DNA of 64,000 nt from Yoonia ponticola (GTDB taxonomy: Bacteria; Pseudomonadota; Alphaproteobacteria; Rhodobacterales; Rhodobacteraceae): assembly GCF_014199395.1 (NCBI RefSeq), contig NZ_JACIJM010000005.1, positions 248,001 to 312,000 on the forward strand, written 5' to 3'. Within the stretch, counting starts at the first letter, position 1; every line of letters begins with the position of its first letter. The notes beneath the pieces were generated by a model. It was not told where the DNA came from. It was given only the letters and a program-made list of their open reading frames with translations, and did no database searches. Below, in pieces: positions 1 to 8,568 of this stretch. Both the position numbers and the translations under genes were made by a program.

Positions 1-957
1 GGAAATATTCATGCCGGAATCAGCAAGAATTTTCTCGGTCACAGGCACCGGACCCGTCAGCATGATCGTTGGATCCGTGCCGATTTTGGCGGTGTGTTTG
101 ATGACAGCGCGGGGTTTAATGCCCATCGCCTCGCCGTATTCTTTGGACCCGATCAGAAGACCGGCCGCACCATCGACGATACCGGAAGAGTTCCCAGCGT
201 GGTGAATGTGATTAATTTTTTCGAGATGCGGGTACTTCATCAGCGCGACTTTATCGAAGCCGGGCATCTGTTCACCCATCATCTGAAATGCGGGGTTCAG
301 CGCACCAAGCGCCTGCATGTCTGTGCCGGGACGGATGTATTCGTCGCGGTCAAGGATGGTCAGGCCGTTCTGGTCTTTTACGGCAACAATGGATTTATCG
401 AACCGATTGTCCTTCCACGCGGCCACGGCACGCTTTTGCGATTCAACGGCCAATTGGTCGGCTTGATCACGGGTAAAGCCATATTCCGTCGCGATAATAT
501 CGGCGGAGATACCTTGCGGGACAAAATAAGTGTCCATCGCAATCGACGGGTCAACAGCAATCGCCGCACCATCAGAGCCCATCGCAACCCGGCCCATCAT
601 CTCAACGCCACCAGCGATATACGCCTGACCTGCGCCGCCACGAATTTGGTTCGCGGCAAGGTTCACGGCCTCCATGCCAGACGCACAAAAGCGGTTAATC
701 GACAGGCCCGGAATGGATTGATCCAGATCGGACGCCAGCACGGCGGTCCGCGCCAAACAGCCACCTTGTTCACCAACTTGGGTCACGTTGCCCCAAATCA
801 CATCCTCAACGGCGTGGCCCTCTAATCCATTCCGCTCTTTTAACGCATTCATCACGCCAGCCGAGAGGCGGGCAGATGTAACTTCGTGTAGGCTGCCGTC
901 CTTGCGGCCCTTGCCGCGTGGGGTACGCACAGCGTCGTAAATATAGGCTTCGGTCAT
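1..957 (-). CDS. acetyl-CoA C-acyltransferase (thiolase), 3' end cut by window
   Basis: Thiolase of fatty-acid breakdown or acetoacetyl-CoA turnover, cleaving 3-ketoacyl-CoA with CoA. The reading frame stays open for 319 codons from the ATG at 957 to the window edge, so the C-terminal part with the catalytic His and second Cys lies outside. The N-terminal thiolase domain is clear: start MTEAYIYDAVRTPRGK, and the nucleophilic Cys near residue 91 in the motif NRFCASGMEA. A GGAGG sequence lies just upstream (963-967 reversed). It follows the GST gene by 16 bases and appears to be the last visible gene of the acyl-CoA dehydrogenase operon. The substrate chain length cannot be read from the sequence. 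Confidence 0.93.
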   Translation of the reverse strand, partial: MTEAYIYDAVRTPRGKGRKDGSLHEVTSARLSAGVMNALKERNGLEGHAVEDVIWGNVTQVGEQGGCLARTAVLASDLDQSIPGLSINRFCASGMEAVNLAANQIRGGAGQAYIAGGVEMMGRVAMGSDGAAIAVDPSIAMDTYFVPQGISADIIATEYGFTRDQADQLAVESQKRAVAAWKDNRFDKSIVAVKDQNGLTILDRDEYIRPGTDMQALGALNPAFQMMGEQMPGFDKVALMKYPHLEKINHIHHAGNSSGIVDGAAGLLIGSKEYGEAMGIKPRAVIKHTAKIGTDPTIMLTGPVPVTEKILADSGMNIS

Positions 958-973
958 AGTATCCTCCGGGGTA

Positions 974-1609
974 TTAAGCACGATCGGCTGGTGAGCCGGG
1001 CAAAAGGTCGTAAGGGGCTTTCCAACCGGGTTGGGCGGCGATTGCGTCCATCCAGCGGTCGATATTCGGGTAGTCTTTGCGGTCGAAAGTGAAAGGTTCT
1101 GGGTAAAACAAGTATCCAGCGACCGCGATGTCAGCGATTGTGATGTCGCTCGCAGCGAGCCATTTTGTATTGTCGAGTTGGGCTTCGACGATTTTAAGCG
1201 CGGCTTTCAGGCGGCCCGCTTGGAACGCGATCACATCGGCGTTGCGTTTATCTTCTGGTAAGAAATTCATCATGTAGCGAATCCCGCCAGCGACGCCGGA
1301 TACCTTGTGGTTATCGAAAAAGATCCAACGCAAGATTTCGCGGCGTTCAGCGGCGGATTTACCGCCCAGCTTGCCCGTTTTGGATGAAATGTAGTCTTGG
1401 ATAACGCCAGACTGCGTTAACACGATGTCGCCGTCAATCAGCACGGGCACCTCACCCATGATGTTCATCTCTATGAATTCGGGGGTGCGGGCACCGCCGT
1501 TGAAAAAATCAACATAGGCTGGTGTCCAGTCCGCGCCCGATAGCGCGAGGGTAAGAGCCGCCTTGTAAGCATTTCCGCTTTCGCCAAAGCAGTGCAAAAT
1601 CATTGTCAT
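974..1609 (-). CDS. glutathione S-transferase family protein
   Basis: A 211-residue GST-fold protein. Residues about 1-80 form the thioredoxin-like N-terminal domain, with the start MTMILHCFGESGNAYK and the cis-Pro and Gly/Ser glutathione-site motif GEVPVLIDGDIVLTQSGVI; the rest is the helical C-terminal domain. GSTs conjugate or reduce electrophiles with glutathione in the cytoplasm. Position between an acyl-CoA dehydrogenase and a thiolase suggests a housekeeping or detoxifying role in acyl-CoA catabolism, which is inference. A GGGA about eight bases upstream supports the start at 1609. A 206-base segment with inverted 23-base ends lies directly upstream. Confidence 0.88.
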   Translation of the reverse strand: MTMILHCFGESGNAYKAALTLALSGADWTPAYVDFFNGGARTPEFIEMNIMGEVPVLIDGDIVLTQSGVIQDYISSKTGKLGGKSAAERREILRWIFFDNHKVSGVAGGIRYMMNFLPEDKRNADVIAFQAGRLKAALKIVEAQLDNTKWLAASDITIADIAVAGYLFYPEPFTFDRKDYPNIDRWMDAIAAQPGWKAPYDLLPGSPADRA

Positions 1610-1654
1610 CGTGTGGTCCCTTTCGAGGGTTCGCCCGTTTAGGCAGTCGGAGCA

Positions 1655-1860
1655 TTGAGTTGTTTTGGCGAAATGAAATTTGTCGTCTCAGCTATTCATC
1701 ACCCATTAAGGTTAATCGCCTAACATGGTTTTGCGCGGAACGCAGGAGTGTGTCGTCGCGTGCGAAGTGAAGCCCCATCGTTGCATATCGGATAGCCAAG
1801 CCGTGAGGCGCGATGGGGTGGGCACTGCCGCCCCAACTTCATTTCGCCAAAACAACTCAA
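1655..1860. repeat. MITE-like element with 23-base inverted ends
   Basis: The sequence at 1655-1677 (core GTTGTTTTGGCGAAATGAA) occurs as an exact reverse complement at 1838-1860, so 206 bases are bounded by 23-base perfect inverted repeats. The 160-base interior shows no open reading frame worth calling and no target duplication was seen outside the ends. The same 23 bases occur a third time at 10564-10586. It sits between the small RHH-like gene and the GST gene, so in an operon transcript the arms could pair into a long stem. A miniature inverted-repeat element is the simplest reading; a regulatory or processing hairpin is the alternative. Confidence 0.6.
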
Positions 1861-1869
1861 AGTCCATGA

Positions 1870-2082
1870 TCACAATTTACCACCGTCCATCGTTAACTTG
1901 AATTTACGGAGCCGCGACGGCACTTCGTCGGCGTCTAATAGTTTATCTAAGTTTTCGAACATGAAACTCAACGCCTCGGCCCTGTTCAACCCCGCATCAT
2001 CCGCAAATCGCGTTAACTTGCGGTAACCGTCTTCGGTCATTGCCGCAGGAAACCGGCGGGTCATGCGAAACCGTTTGGGCAT
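1870..2082 (-). CDS. small RHH-like hypothetical protein
   Basis: A 70-residue basic protein starting MPKRFRMTRRF. Residues about 8-45 have the pattern of a ribbon-helix-helix DNA-binding fold: a short strand, then two helices (EDGYRKLTRFADDAGLNRAEALSFMFENL). The start at 2082 is preferred over the ATG at 2088 because GGAGG abuts the latter and stands six bases before the former. It lies 48 bases after the acyl-CoA dehydrogenase gene in the same direction. The fold assignment is from pattern only and the function is unknown. Confidence 0.6.
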   Translation of the reverse strand: MPKRFRMTRRFPAAMTEDGYRKLTRFADDAGLNRAEALSFMFENLDKLLDADEVPSRLRKFKLTMDGGKL

Positions 2083-2130
2083 TAACATCCTCCGTTGCGA
2101 GGCGGGCTGTGAGGCCCGCCTGCGTTTTGC

Positions 2131-3909
2131 TTAGAACTGTGCTGCGTCCAGTGCCATCACCGTATCAGCGCCGGTGTTGATCCGGGCTAAGTGCATTGCC
2201 GTGGCGGGCAGTTGCCGCGCCATGTAGTAGCGACCAGTCGCGATTTTTGTCTCTAGGAAATCGCGGTCGGTGTCGCCTGCATCCAGTGCCTCTTGTGCTG
2301 CTTTTGCCATGCGAGCCCACATCAGCCCGAGGCAGACGTGACCCATCAGGTGCATGAAGTCGTAGGACCCTGACAGTGCATTGTTCGGGTTTTTCATGCC
2401 GTTTTGCATGAAGTACATGCCGGCAGACTGCATGTCTTTTGACGCCGCTTTGAGTGGCTCGAGGAAGTCCGCCTTCAGCGCTTCGTTGCCGTCGTTTTCT
2501 TTGATGAAAGTTTTCACCATCTCAAAGAATGCCATCACGTGTTTGCCGCCATCTTGCGCCAGCTTGCGGCCAACAAGGTCGAGCGCTTGCACGCCGTTCG
2601 CGCCTTCGTAGATCATCGCGATACGCGCGTCGCGGGCGAATTGGGACATGCCCCATTCTTCGATGTAGCCGTGGCCGCCGTAGACTTGCTGGGCTGCTGT
2701 TGCGTATTCGAAACCTTTGTCGGTCAGGAAGCCTTTCAACACAGGCGTCATCAACGAGATGAGACCGTCGGCCTCTGCGTCGTTGTTCTTGTGGGCACGA
2801 TCGATCAGGTTTGCGCCCCACATCGTGAACGCGCGCGCCCCTTCGACAAAGCTTTTCTGGTCCATCAGGTTACGACGGATATCTGGGTGTACGATCAGCG
2901 GATCGGCTGCTTTTTCGGGGAATTGCGCACCTGTTACGGCGCGTCCTTGCAGGCGGTCGTTCGCGTAGAAAACAGCGTTTTGGTAGGCGACTTCGGCTTG
3001 CGCGTAGCCTTGAAGGCCAACACCGACACGCGCTTCGTTCATCATTGTGAACATCGCACGCATGCCTTTGTGTTCGTCGCCGAGCAGGTAACCAGTTGCC
3101 TCGTCGTAGTCCATCACACAGGTCGCATTGCCGTGGATGCCCATTTTTTCTTCGATTTTGCCAACGGTTACGCCGTTCGGATCGCCAAGCGTTCCTTCGT
3201 CATCGACCATGATTTTCGGCACGATAAACAGCGACACACCTTTGATCCCGTCAGGGCCGCCGGGGATTTTAGCGAGGACGAGGTGGACGATATTTTCCGC
3301 CAGATCGTGATCGCCAGCCGAGATAAAGATTTTCTGACCGGTAATTTTGAACGATCCGTCGTCTTGTGGCACGGCCTTTGTGCGCATCAGGCCCAGATCA
3401 GTCCCGCAATGCGATTCTGTCAGGTTCATGGTGCCTGTCCATTCGCAGGTGACCATTTTTGGCAGCCACTTTTGCTTTTGTGCGTCAGTGCCGTGGGCGT
3501 GGATCGCGGAGTAGGCGCCGTGCGTCAGCCCTTGGTACATGTTGAAGGCCATGTTTGCTGACACAAACGCCTCTTGCACCGCAGAGTTCATCACGTAGGG
3601 CAAGCCCTGACCACCGTATTCTGGGTCGCAATCCAGTGCCGTCCAGCCGCCGTCTTTCATCACCTTAAAGGCTTTATCAAAGCCTGTGGGGGTGCGCACG
3701 ACGCCGTTTTCCAGCTTGCAGCCTTCGACGTCGCCAACAGGGTTCAGCGGGGCCAGCACATCTGTTGCGACCTTGCCTGCTTCTTCGAGCACAGCATTGG
3801 TAAAGTCCGCGTCCAATTCATCGTAGCCTGAAATGTCTTGCGTACTGACGTTCAGCAGATTGTGCAGAACAAATTGAAGATCTTTGGTTGGGCTATTGTA
3901 AATCGGCAT
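2131..3909 (-). CDS. acyl-CoA dehydrogenase, long form with C-terminal domain
   Basis: A 592-residue FAD enzyme that introduces the alpha-beta double bond into acyl-CoA. Visible are the flavin/substrate motif [11 protein letters not shown] (about 163-173), the FAD contact [11 protein letters not shown] (about 408-418) and the YEG motif whose Glu, near residue 435, is the catalytic base in this superfamily. The roughly 590-residue length and extra C-terminal domain place it with the AcdA/DmdC-type group rather than the 380-residue classical enzymes. A 3-methylmercaptopropionyl-CoA dehydrogenase (DmdC) is therefore a possible alternative in a roseobacter. The neighbouring thiolase and GST favour general fatty-acid degradation. 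It lies 27 bases after its MerR regulator. Confidence 0.9.
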   Translation of the reverse strand: MPIYNSPTKDLQFVLHNLLNVSTQDISGYDELDADFTNAVLEEAGKVATDVLAPLNPVGDVEGCKLENGVVRTPTGFDKAFKVMKDGGWTALDCDPEYGGQGLPYVMNSAVQEAFVSANMAFNMYQGLTHGAYSAIHAHGTDAQKQKWLPKMVTCEWTGTMNLTESHCGTDLGLMRTKAVPQDDGSFKITGQKIFISAGDHDLAENIVHLVLAKIPGGPDGIKGVSLFIVPKIMVDDEGTLGDPNGVTVGKIEEKMGIHGNATCVMDYDEATGYLLGDEHKGMRAMFTMMNEARVGVGLQGYAQAEVAYQNAVFYANDRLQGRAVTGAQFPEKAADPLIVHPDIRRNLMDQKSFVEGARAFTMWGANLIDRAHKNNDAEADGLISLMTPVLKGFLTDKGFEYATAAQQVYGGHGYIEEWGMSQFARDARIAMIYEGANGVQALDLVGRKLAQDGGKHVMAFFEMVKTFIKENDGNEALKADFLEPLKAASKDMQSAGMYFMQNGMKNPNNALSGSYDFMHLMGHVCLGLMWARMAKAAQEALDAGDTDRDFLETKIATGRYYMARQLPATAMHLARINTGADTVMALDAAQF

Positions 3910-3936
3910 GTGCGGGACTCCTCCGGTTTTGTCGTT

Positions 3937-4338
3937 TTAGGCGGCGGCTGTTTTACCGCTGGCCAGTTCGTTCAGGCGCTTTTCGCCCCATTCCATCTGT
4001 GTCTTCATCTCTTCGATGGCGACATTTAACTCGTCACGCTGGGCGATCATGTCGGCGAGATGTTTCTTGGCTAATTCAAACGTTTTAGCCAGTTGTGTCT
4101 GTTGGCTGTCGCCCATGTGATACAGATCAAGCAACTGCCGAATTTCCTCTAGGCTGAACCCGAAACGCTTGCCGCGCAGGATCAGTTTAAGGCGCGCACG
4201 GTCACGTTTTGTGAACATCCGGCGTTGGCCGTTACGAATGGGAAACAGAAGCTCCTTTTGCTCATAAAAGCGCAAAGTGCGCGGTGTTACGCCGAATTCC
4301 ACGCACATGTCGCGGATGGTCATTGTTTCGTTTGTCAT
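3937..4338 (-). CDS. MerR-family regulator of the acyl-CoA operon
   Basis: A 133-residue MerR-type activator/repressor. The N-terminal winged helix is plain (TIRDMCVEFGVTPRTLRFYEQ, then GQRRMFTKRDRARL and the helix GFSLEEIRQLLDLY), followed by a long dimerising coiled coil to the C-terminus. No cysteine cluster for metal binding is present, so an organic effector such as an acyl-CoA is likelier. AGGA seven bases upstream sets the start at 4338. It heads the operon with the acyl-CoA dehydrogenase, and a promoter with a 19-base spacer and a palindrome lies upstream, the usual MerR autoregulated layout. Confidence 0.88.
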   Translation of the reverse strand: MTNETMTIRDMCVEFGVTPRTLRFYEQKELLFPIRNGQRRMFTKRDRARLKLILRGKRFGFSLEEIRQLLDLYHMGDSQQTQLAKTFELAKKHLADMIAQRDELNVAIEEMKTQMEWGEKRLNELASGKTAAA

Positions 4339-4359
4339 AGTGCAATCCTTGGGCTGCAT

Positions 4360-4737
4360 GTTTGTCGCTGTGCAGTCGAGGTGCGCTGTCGACTCAAACC
4401 ATACAAGCTTTGTTGACGTTAACGTAAACGGAACGTGGCGTCATTTGCGAGCTTACGAAAGGTCAGCAAATTTAACCCTAGGTCACGCGTAATTTAATAA
4501 GAGGGAGGGCGGCGCTGTTTTTCCCCCTAAACGTGTGTTCTGTCCGGCAGCTTGGAAGGTGGGGTAGGGTATTCCATACCAGATTAGTCTGTAAATAAGG
4601 GGTTTGCAGCACGGTCATTTGGCGAAGCGTCAAATGCAGCAGGAATTTGTGGCGCGTGGATGTGCGGCAGGCATCGGATTGGTTCCGTGTCGGCGACAAT
4701 GGTGGCCCGCAGTGATGGGGCCGCCCCTAACCTGGGG
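4360..4737. other. gene-free interval between two MerR genes
   Basis: About 380 bases without a convincing gene. The part near 4398-4429 carries the promoter and operator of the downstream MerR operon. A short inverted repeat (GGTAT, three bases, ATACC) lies at 4568-4580 and no clear terminator was seen after the upstream MerR gene. Small frames present on both strands lack ribosome sites and family likeness. Confidence 0.5.
4398..4429 (-). promoter_or_regulatory. MerR-type promoter with operator palindrome
   Basis: Reading the minus strand, a -35 box TTTACG (4428-4423) and a -10 box TATGGT (4403-4398) are separated by 19 bases, the long spacer typical of MerR-controlled promoters. A perfect ACGTTAACGT palindrome (4416-4425), extended to an 18-base imperfect repeat at 4412-4429, covers the -35 box and upstream part of the spacer. 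This is where MerR dimers bind. The motif resembles, from memory, LiuR-type operators of acyl-CoA catabolism genes. Confidence 0.65.
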
Positions 4738-5106
4738 TCACTTAAGGTTTTGCGCCGTGAGATCGCGCAGTCGCTGCAATTCAGCGACCGTGTCATCCAG
4801 TTGTTTGCGTTGTTCTGTAAGCTCAATCAGCTGCTTGTCCGCAAGTTCTATCCACGTTTCCATCTGCGTGGTGTTGCCTTCGTTCTCGTAAATCTGAAGC
4901 CACTGGCGGATGTCTTCCAACGCAAAGCCAAACCTGCGGCCGCGCAAGATCAGCGTCATACGCGCAAGTTCCTTGCTGCCGTAGAAGCGAGACCGACCTT
5001 CTTTTTCGGGGGTGAGCAATTCAATATACTCGTAGTACCGCAATGTCCGCGGCGTGACATCGAACTTGGCACACATTTCTTTAAAGCTTAGGCGGGGTTC
5101 AGACAT
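4738..5106 (-). CDS. second MerR-family regulator
   Basis: A 122-residue MerR protein related to its downstream neighbour: LSFKEMCAKFDVTPRTLRYYEYIELL in the winged helix, GRRFGFALEDIRQWLQIY in the second helix pair, then a coiled coil. The ATG at 5106 is favoured because AAGGAG stands seven bases before it; the GTG at 5109 is less likely. The paralogue pair probably arose by duplication. Whether this one acts on the same operon, or on the divergent thioesterase genes starting 135 bases away, cannot be told. No metal-binding cysteines are evident. Confidence 0.85.
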   Translation of the reverse strand: MSEPRLSFKEMCAKFDVTPRTLRYYEYIELLTPEKEGRSRFYGSKELARMTLILRGRRFGFALEDIRQWLQIYENEGNTTQMETWIELADKQLIELTEQRKQLDDTVAELQRLRDLTAQNLK

Positions 5107-5241
5107 CACGGTTCTCCTTACTCAATAGTATAGCGCGGTCAGGACCCAAGGCAACGTGCCAATGCCATTCAAGAAACACCTTTTCGCGGCGGCTTGGGAA
5201 TGTCAGATATAGGCGATACGAGGCGTGACAAAGGACAGGCA

Positions 5242-5682
5242 ATGACACCAGAAAATCAAGCAAAGATGGTAGCCGACTTTATCCAGAACATGCCGCACGC
5301 CAAGGCGTTGTCGATGCTGGTGGAACGGTCGGGCGCGGGCGAGGCTGTGATTTCAATGCCTTATGACACGCGGTTGATTGGTGATCCTGAGACGGGTGTG
5401 ATCCATGGCGGGGCGGTGTCTGCGCTGATGGATACCTGTTGCGGTACTGCCGTGATGTGCCATCCGAACGCGGGTGTGCCGACGGCGACCTTAGACCTGC
5501 GGATCGATTATATGCGCTCTGCGACGCCCGGGGATCGGATCACGGCCACTGCGAGTTGTTACCATGTGACCCGCAACGTGGCCTTTGTTCGCGCAGTTGC
5601 GACAGACGCCGACACGGATCGGCCAGTTGCGACCGCAACGGGCGCATTCACCGTGCCACAGCAAAAGGCGGTGACGTCATGA
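5242..5682 (+). CDS. PaaI-family hotdog thioesterase
   Basis: A 146-residue hotdog-fold acyl-CoA thioesterase. The family motif is present: a His-Gly-Gly loop with following helix (TGVIHGGAVSALMDTCCGTA) and the strand TLDLRIDYMRSATPGDRI. Such enzymes hydrolyse acyl- or aryl-CoA esters in the cytoplasm. The ATG at 5242 has AAGGACAGG before it and yields a normal family length; the longer frame back to 5194 lacks a ribosome site. It overlaps the next thioesterase by ATGA and probably is co-transcribed with it and the MATE pump. It starts divergently from the MerR gene, fitting a link to acyl-CoA turnover. Confidence 0.9.
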   Translation: MTPENQAKMVADFIQNMPHAKALSMLVERSGAGEAVISMPYDTRLIGDPETGVIHGGAVSALMDTCCGTAVMCHPNAGVPTATLDLRIDYMRSATPGDRITATASCYHVTRNVAFVRAVATDADTDRPVATATGAFTVPQQKAVTS

Positions 5683-6173
5683 ATAAACCTGAACCGGTCC
5701 AAGTGATCAAACAACGGCGCGACGCGGCCTTGCAGCAGTTATTGTCCGACGTACCTTATATTCAGTTCCTTGGTGTGCAGTTTGACCGTCGCGGTGATGA
5801 GTTGACGGCTGTGTTGCCGTTTAAGGAAGACCATATCGGCAACCCGATGCTGCCCGCGATTCATGGTGGTGTGACGGCGGCATTTTTAGAGATCACCGCA
5901 ATTATCCAGCTAAGCTGGGCGATGATCTGGGATGATATGGAAGGCAAAACCGTTGATCTGCCAGATCGCATCCAGCTGCCTAAGACCATCGATTTCACGG
6001 TCGACTACCTGCGCTCTGGTTTGCCGCGTGACGCTTATGCGCGGGCACGCGTAAACAGGTCTGGGCGTCGCTATGCATCGGTGCATGTCGAGGCTTGGCA
6101 GGACAATCGCACGAAGCTGTTCGCCCAAGGCACGGGGCATTTCTTGATGCCGGATCGTACAAAGGCGCCATGA
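5679..6173 (+). CDS. second PaaI-family hotdog thioesterase
   Basis: A 164-residue hotdog thioesterase paralogous to its upstream neighbour. The loop HGGVTAAFLEITAIIQLSW and the strand TIDFTVDYLRSGLPRDAYARARVNRSGRR are typical. The start at 5679 is fixed by an ATGA overlap with the preceding stop codon, and its own stop overlaps the start of the MATE gene in the same way. The two subunits could form a heteromeric enzyme or work on different chain lengths; nothing in the sequence decides this. Confidence 0.88.
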   Translation: MNKPEPVQVIKQRRDAALQQLLSDVPYIQFLGVQFDRRGDELTAVLPFKEDHIGNPMLPAIHGGVTAAFLEITAIIQLSWAMIWDDMEGKTVDLPDRIQLPKTIDFTVDYLRSGLPRDAYARARVNRSGRRYASVHVEAWQDNRTKLFAQGTGHFLMPDRTKAP

Positions 6174-7483
6174 AGACCGGCGCGCTGACCAATCGCAGGA
6201 TCCTGTATATCGCATTGCCGATTGTGCTGTCCAACGCGACGGTTCCGATCCTTGGCGCCGTGGATACGGGCGTGGTCGGACAGTTGGGCGACGCGGTCCC
6301 GATTGGCGCAGTCGGGATCGGCGCGATCATTCTCACGGCGCTGTACTGGGTGTTCGGGTTCCTGCGCATGGGCACGGCGGGCCTTGCTGCACAGGCACAT
6401 GGTGCGGGCGATGATGCCGAAGTCGCGGCCTTGTTGTCACGCGCATTGCTGATCGGCGCGACTGCGGGTCTCGCGATCATCGTTCTGCAAATCCCATTAT
6501 TTTACGGCGCGTTTAGCCTGTCACCTGCGAGCGCAGAAGTCGAAAGCCTTGCGCGCGATTACATGGCGATCCGCGTGTGGTCCGCGCCTGCGACCATTGC
6601 ACTGTACGGCATCACGGGCTGGCTTGTGGCGGTAGAGCGCACCAAAGCGATCCTGGCGATCCAAGTTTTGATGAACGGCGCGAACATTATCCTCGACCTG
6701 ATCTTTGTGCTTGGATTCGACTGGGGTGTGTCGGGCGTCGCGTGGGCCACATTTATCGCGGAATGGTCGGGGCTCGCGTTGGGTCTATGGCTGTGTCGCG
6801 ACGCATTTATGGGCACGGCATGGCGCGATGCTGCACGGATATTTGACCGCATCCGGCTAAAGCGCATGGCGATAGTGAACACCGACATCATGATCCGATC
6901 GGTTCTGCTGCAAGCGGTCTTTGTCAGTTTTCTGTTCTGGGGGGCGGATTTTGGGGACGTCAATCTGGCGGCGAACCAAATCCTACTGCAGTTTCTTTAT
7001 ATCACCGCCTACGCGCAGGACGGCTTTGCTTTTGCCGCGGAATCGCTTGTGGGGCAGGCGCTGGGCGCACGCAGGCGGGCAGCTTTGCGACGTGCGGCGA
7101 TCCTGACCTGTGGATGGGGGACGGCGACGGGGTTATTCCTGACGGTCTGCTTTGCCCTATTCGGCACAACGATCATCGACACCATGACGACAGCGCCAGA
7201 CGTGCAAGCAGCGGCGCGGGTGTTTTTGCCCTACATGATCGCGGCACCATTGATCGGGGTCGCGGCATGGATGCTGGACGGGATTTTCATCGGGGCCACG
7301 CGGACCACGGACATGCGCAACATGATGGTTGTGTCGGCGGTTGTCTACTTTGTTTGCGCCTTCCCGCTGATGGCCCTGTTTGGCAATCACGGGCTGTGGG
7401 TTGGGTTACTGCTAAACTTTGTCGTGCGGGGCGTCACGTTGGCGTTGAAATACCCCGCACTTGAAGCGTCAGCTGACGCTTAG
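6170..7483 (+). CDS. MATE-family efflux transporter (DinF-like)
   Basis: A 437-residue inner-membrane antiporter of the MATE family with about twelve hydrophobic helices. The N-terminal half starts with the family sequence LYIALPIVLSNATVPILGAVDTGVVGQLG, and the middle has NLAANQILLQFLYITAYAQDGFAFAAESLVGQALG, both characteristic of the DinF-type branch. It exports organic compounds in exchange for Na+ or H+. The start at 6170 comes from an ATGA overlap with the thioesterase stop. Its end overlaps the convergent znuA by four bases. The substrate is unknown; co-transcription with thioesterases is suggestive only. Confidence 0.9.
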   Translation: MKTGALTNRRILYIALPIVLSNATVPILGAVDTGVVGQLGDAVPIGAVGIGAIILTALYWVFGFLRMGTAGLAAQAHGAGDDAEVAALLSRALLIGATAGLAIIVLQIPLFYGAFSLSPASAEVESLARDYMAIRVWSAPATIALYGITGWLVAVERTKAILAIQVLMNGANIILDLIFVLGFDWGVSGVAWATFIAEWSGLALGLWLCRDAFMGTAWRDAARIFDRIRLKRMAIVNTDIMIRSVLLQAVFVSFLFWGADFGDVNLAANQILLQFLYITAYAQDGFAFAAESLVGQALGARRRAALRRAAILTCGWGTATGLFLTVCFALFGTTIIDTMTTAPDVQAAARVFLPYMIAAPLIGVAAWMLDGIFIGATRTTDMRNMMVVSAVVYFVCAFPLMALFGNHGLWVGLLLNFVVRGVTLALKYPALEASADA

Positions 7484-8505
7484 TTCGCGCAATCGCGCAG
7501 AGTTTCGGCCAATTGGCGCATCATTGCGGCATAGCCAACTTCGGCGCGGTCGGTGACGTCGAGCAGCGCTGATTTCGCATCGGTGCCTTCGATCAAAACA
7601 TCCGCCCATTCGGCATCAGTCGGAGATTCATGCAATACGCAGGTCACAGCGCCTGATGTGACCTGTTCGCGCAAGCCGCGCAGGTGTTGTGGGCCCGGAT
7701 CAGCATCTTCGGCGTTCGAGATGAAACCTGCCGGGACAAGACCCGTGCTGACTTCGAAATACTGAAAGCTGTCGTGAGGGAGGATGATGCGGCTGCCCTC
7801 AACGTCGTCAGTGATCGTTGCAAGATCCGCGGTGAGTTGGGTCATGTCAGCTTGAAATTTGGATAGGTTGTCGGCGTATGTTTGCGCGTTTTCGCTGTCC
7901 AAGGTGGTCAAAGTCGCTGCAATCTCTCCAGCCCAGACAGAAGCAATCGCAGGGTCGAGCCACGCGTGAGGGTCGCTGTCGCCGTGATCATGGCCGTGAT
8001 GCGCGTCGTGATTATCTTCATCGTGCTCGTGATTATCATGCTTGTCTTCATCATGATCATCGTCATGCCCGTGGTCGTCGTGGTCGTCGTGGTCGTCGTG
8101 GTCGTCGTGGTCGTCGTGCGCGTCTTCATGATCATCGTGATCGTGATCGTCATCTTCTGTGCCGCGTGTCGGCAGGATTTCCCAGCCTTCGGTCTCTAGC
8201 AATGGTAGACCAACCGCGTCGCCCGATAGATTAGCCACTGGATCAACCAACCAGGGTGTGAGGGCAGGGCCGACCCAGATCACGACGTCTGCATTCGAAA
8301 GCGTCCGTGCTTGCGACGGGCGCAAGGTGAAGTCATGCGGGTCGTCACCAGGGGTCAGCAATACCTCGGGCAATGCCACGCCGGACATCAAGTCAGTAAC
8401 GATGCTTTGCGTCGGGCCAAAGTCGGTCATGACGCGCGGTGCATCTGCTAGCGCTGCAGTCGGAATGGCGAGGATTGGTAAAAGTAGACGAGTGCGAATT
8501 GACAT
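7480..8505 (-). CDS. znuA: zinc ABC transporter periplasmic binding protein
   Basis: A 341-residue zinc-binding lipid-free periplasmic protein with a signal peptide in residues 1-20. Zinc ligands of the ZnuA family are visible: His in GDDPHDFTLRP (about 57), His in DPHAWLDP (about 180) and His in ILPHDSFQYF. Between them lies a His/Asp-rich flexible loop (about residues 118-175), which marks zinc rather than manganese specificity. Part of the loop is encoded by a 9-base tandem repeat. The gene is divergent from zur-znuC-znuB with a Zur box in the 63-base gap, so it should be repressed by zinc. GAGGC before the ATG supports the start. Confidence 0.96.
   Translation of the reverse strand: MSIRTRLLLPILAIPTAALADAPRVMTDFGPTQSIVTDLMSGVALPEVLLTPGDDPHDFTLRPSQARTLSNADVVIWVGPALTPWLVDPVANLSGDAVGLPLLETEGWEILPTRGTEDDDHDHDDHEDAHDDHDDHDDHDDHDDHGHDDDHDEDKHDNHEHDEDNHDAHHGHDHGDSDPHAWLDPAIASVWAGEIAATLTTLDSENAQTYADNLSKFQADMTQLTADLATITDDVEGSRIILPHDSFQYFEVSTGLVPAGFISNAEDADPGPQHLRGLREQVTSGAVTCVLHESPTDAEWADVLIEGTDAKSALLDVTDRAEVGYAAMMRQLAETLRDCAN
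8071..8115 (-). repeat. 9-base tandem repeat coding Asp-Asp-His
   Basis: Five exact copies of a 9-base unit (GTGGTCGTC on the plus strand) lie inside znuA and code Asp-Asp-His on the minus strand. Copy number could vary by slipped pairing without breaking the frame, changing only the length of the zinc-sensing loop. Confidence 0.85.
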
Positions 8506-8538
8506 GGCTTGCCTCTGTTGGTGAATTATATTAAGATT

Positions 8539-8558
8539 GATATGTTATAACGTAACAC
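8539..8558. promoter_or_regulatory. Zur box between znuA and zur-znuCB
   Basis: The sequence GATATGTTATAACGTAACAC carries the arms TGTTA and TAACA around five bases, in an AT-rich setting as in alphaproteobacterial Zur operators. It lies in the 63-base gap between the divergent znuA (start 8505) and zur (start 8569), so one site could repress both directions when zinc is plentiful. Confidence 0.75.
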
Positions 8559-8568
8559 GGATTGCAAG

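Noticed and set aside
2539-3561. 340-codon plus-strand frame opposite the acyl-CoA dehydrogenase gene
   Set aside because: It is antisense to a clear enzyme gene, has no family motifs and no ribosome site; GC-rich third positions make such mirror frames.
8071-8115. CRISPR-like tandem array
   Set aside because: The repeats are 9 bases without spacers and code the zinc-binding loop of ZnuA.
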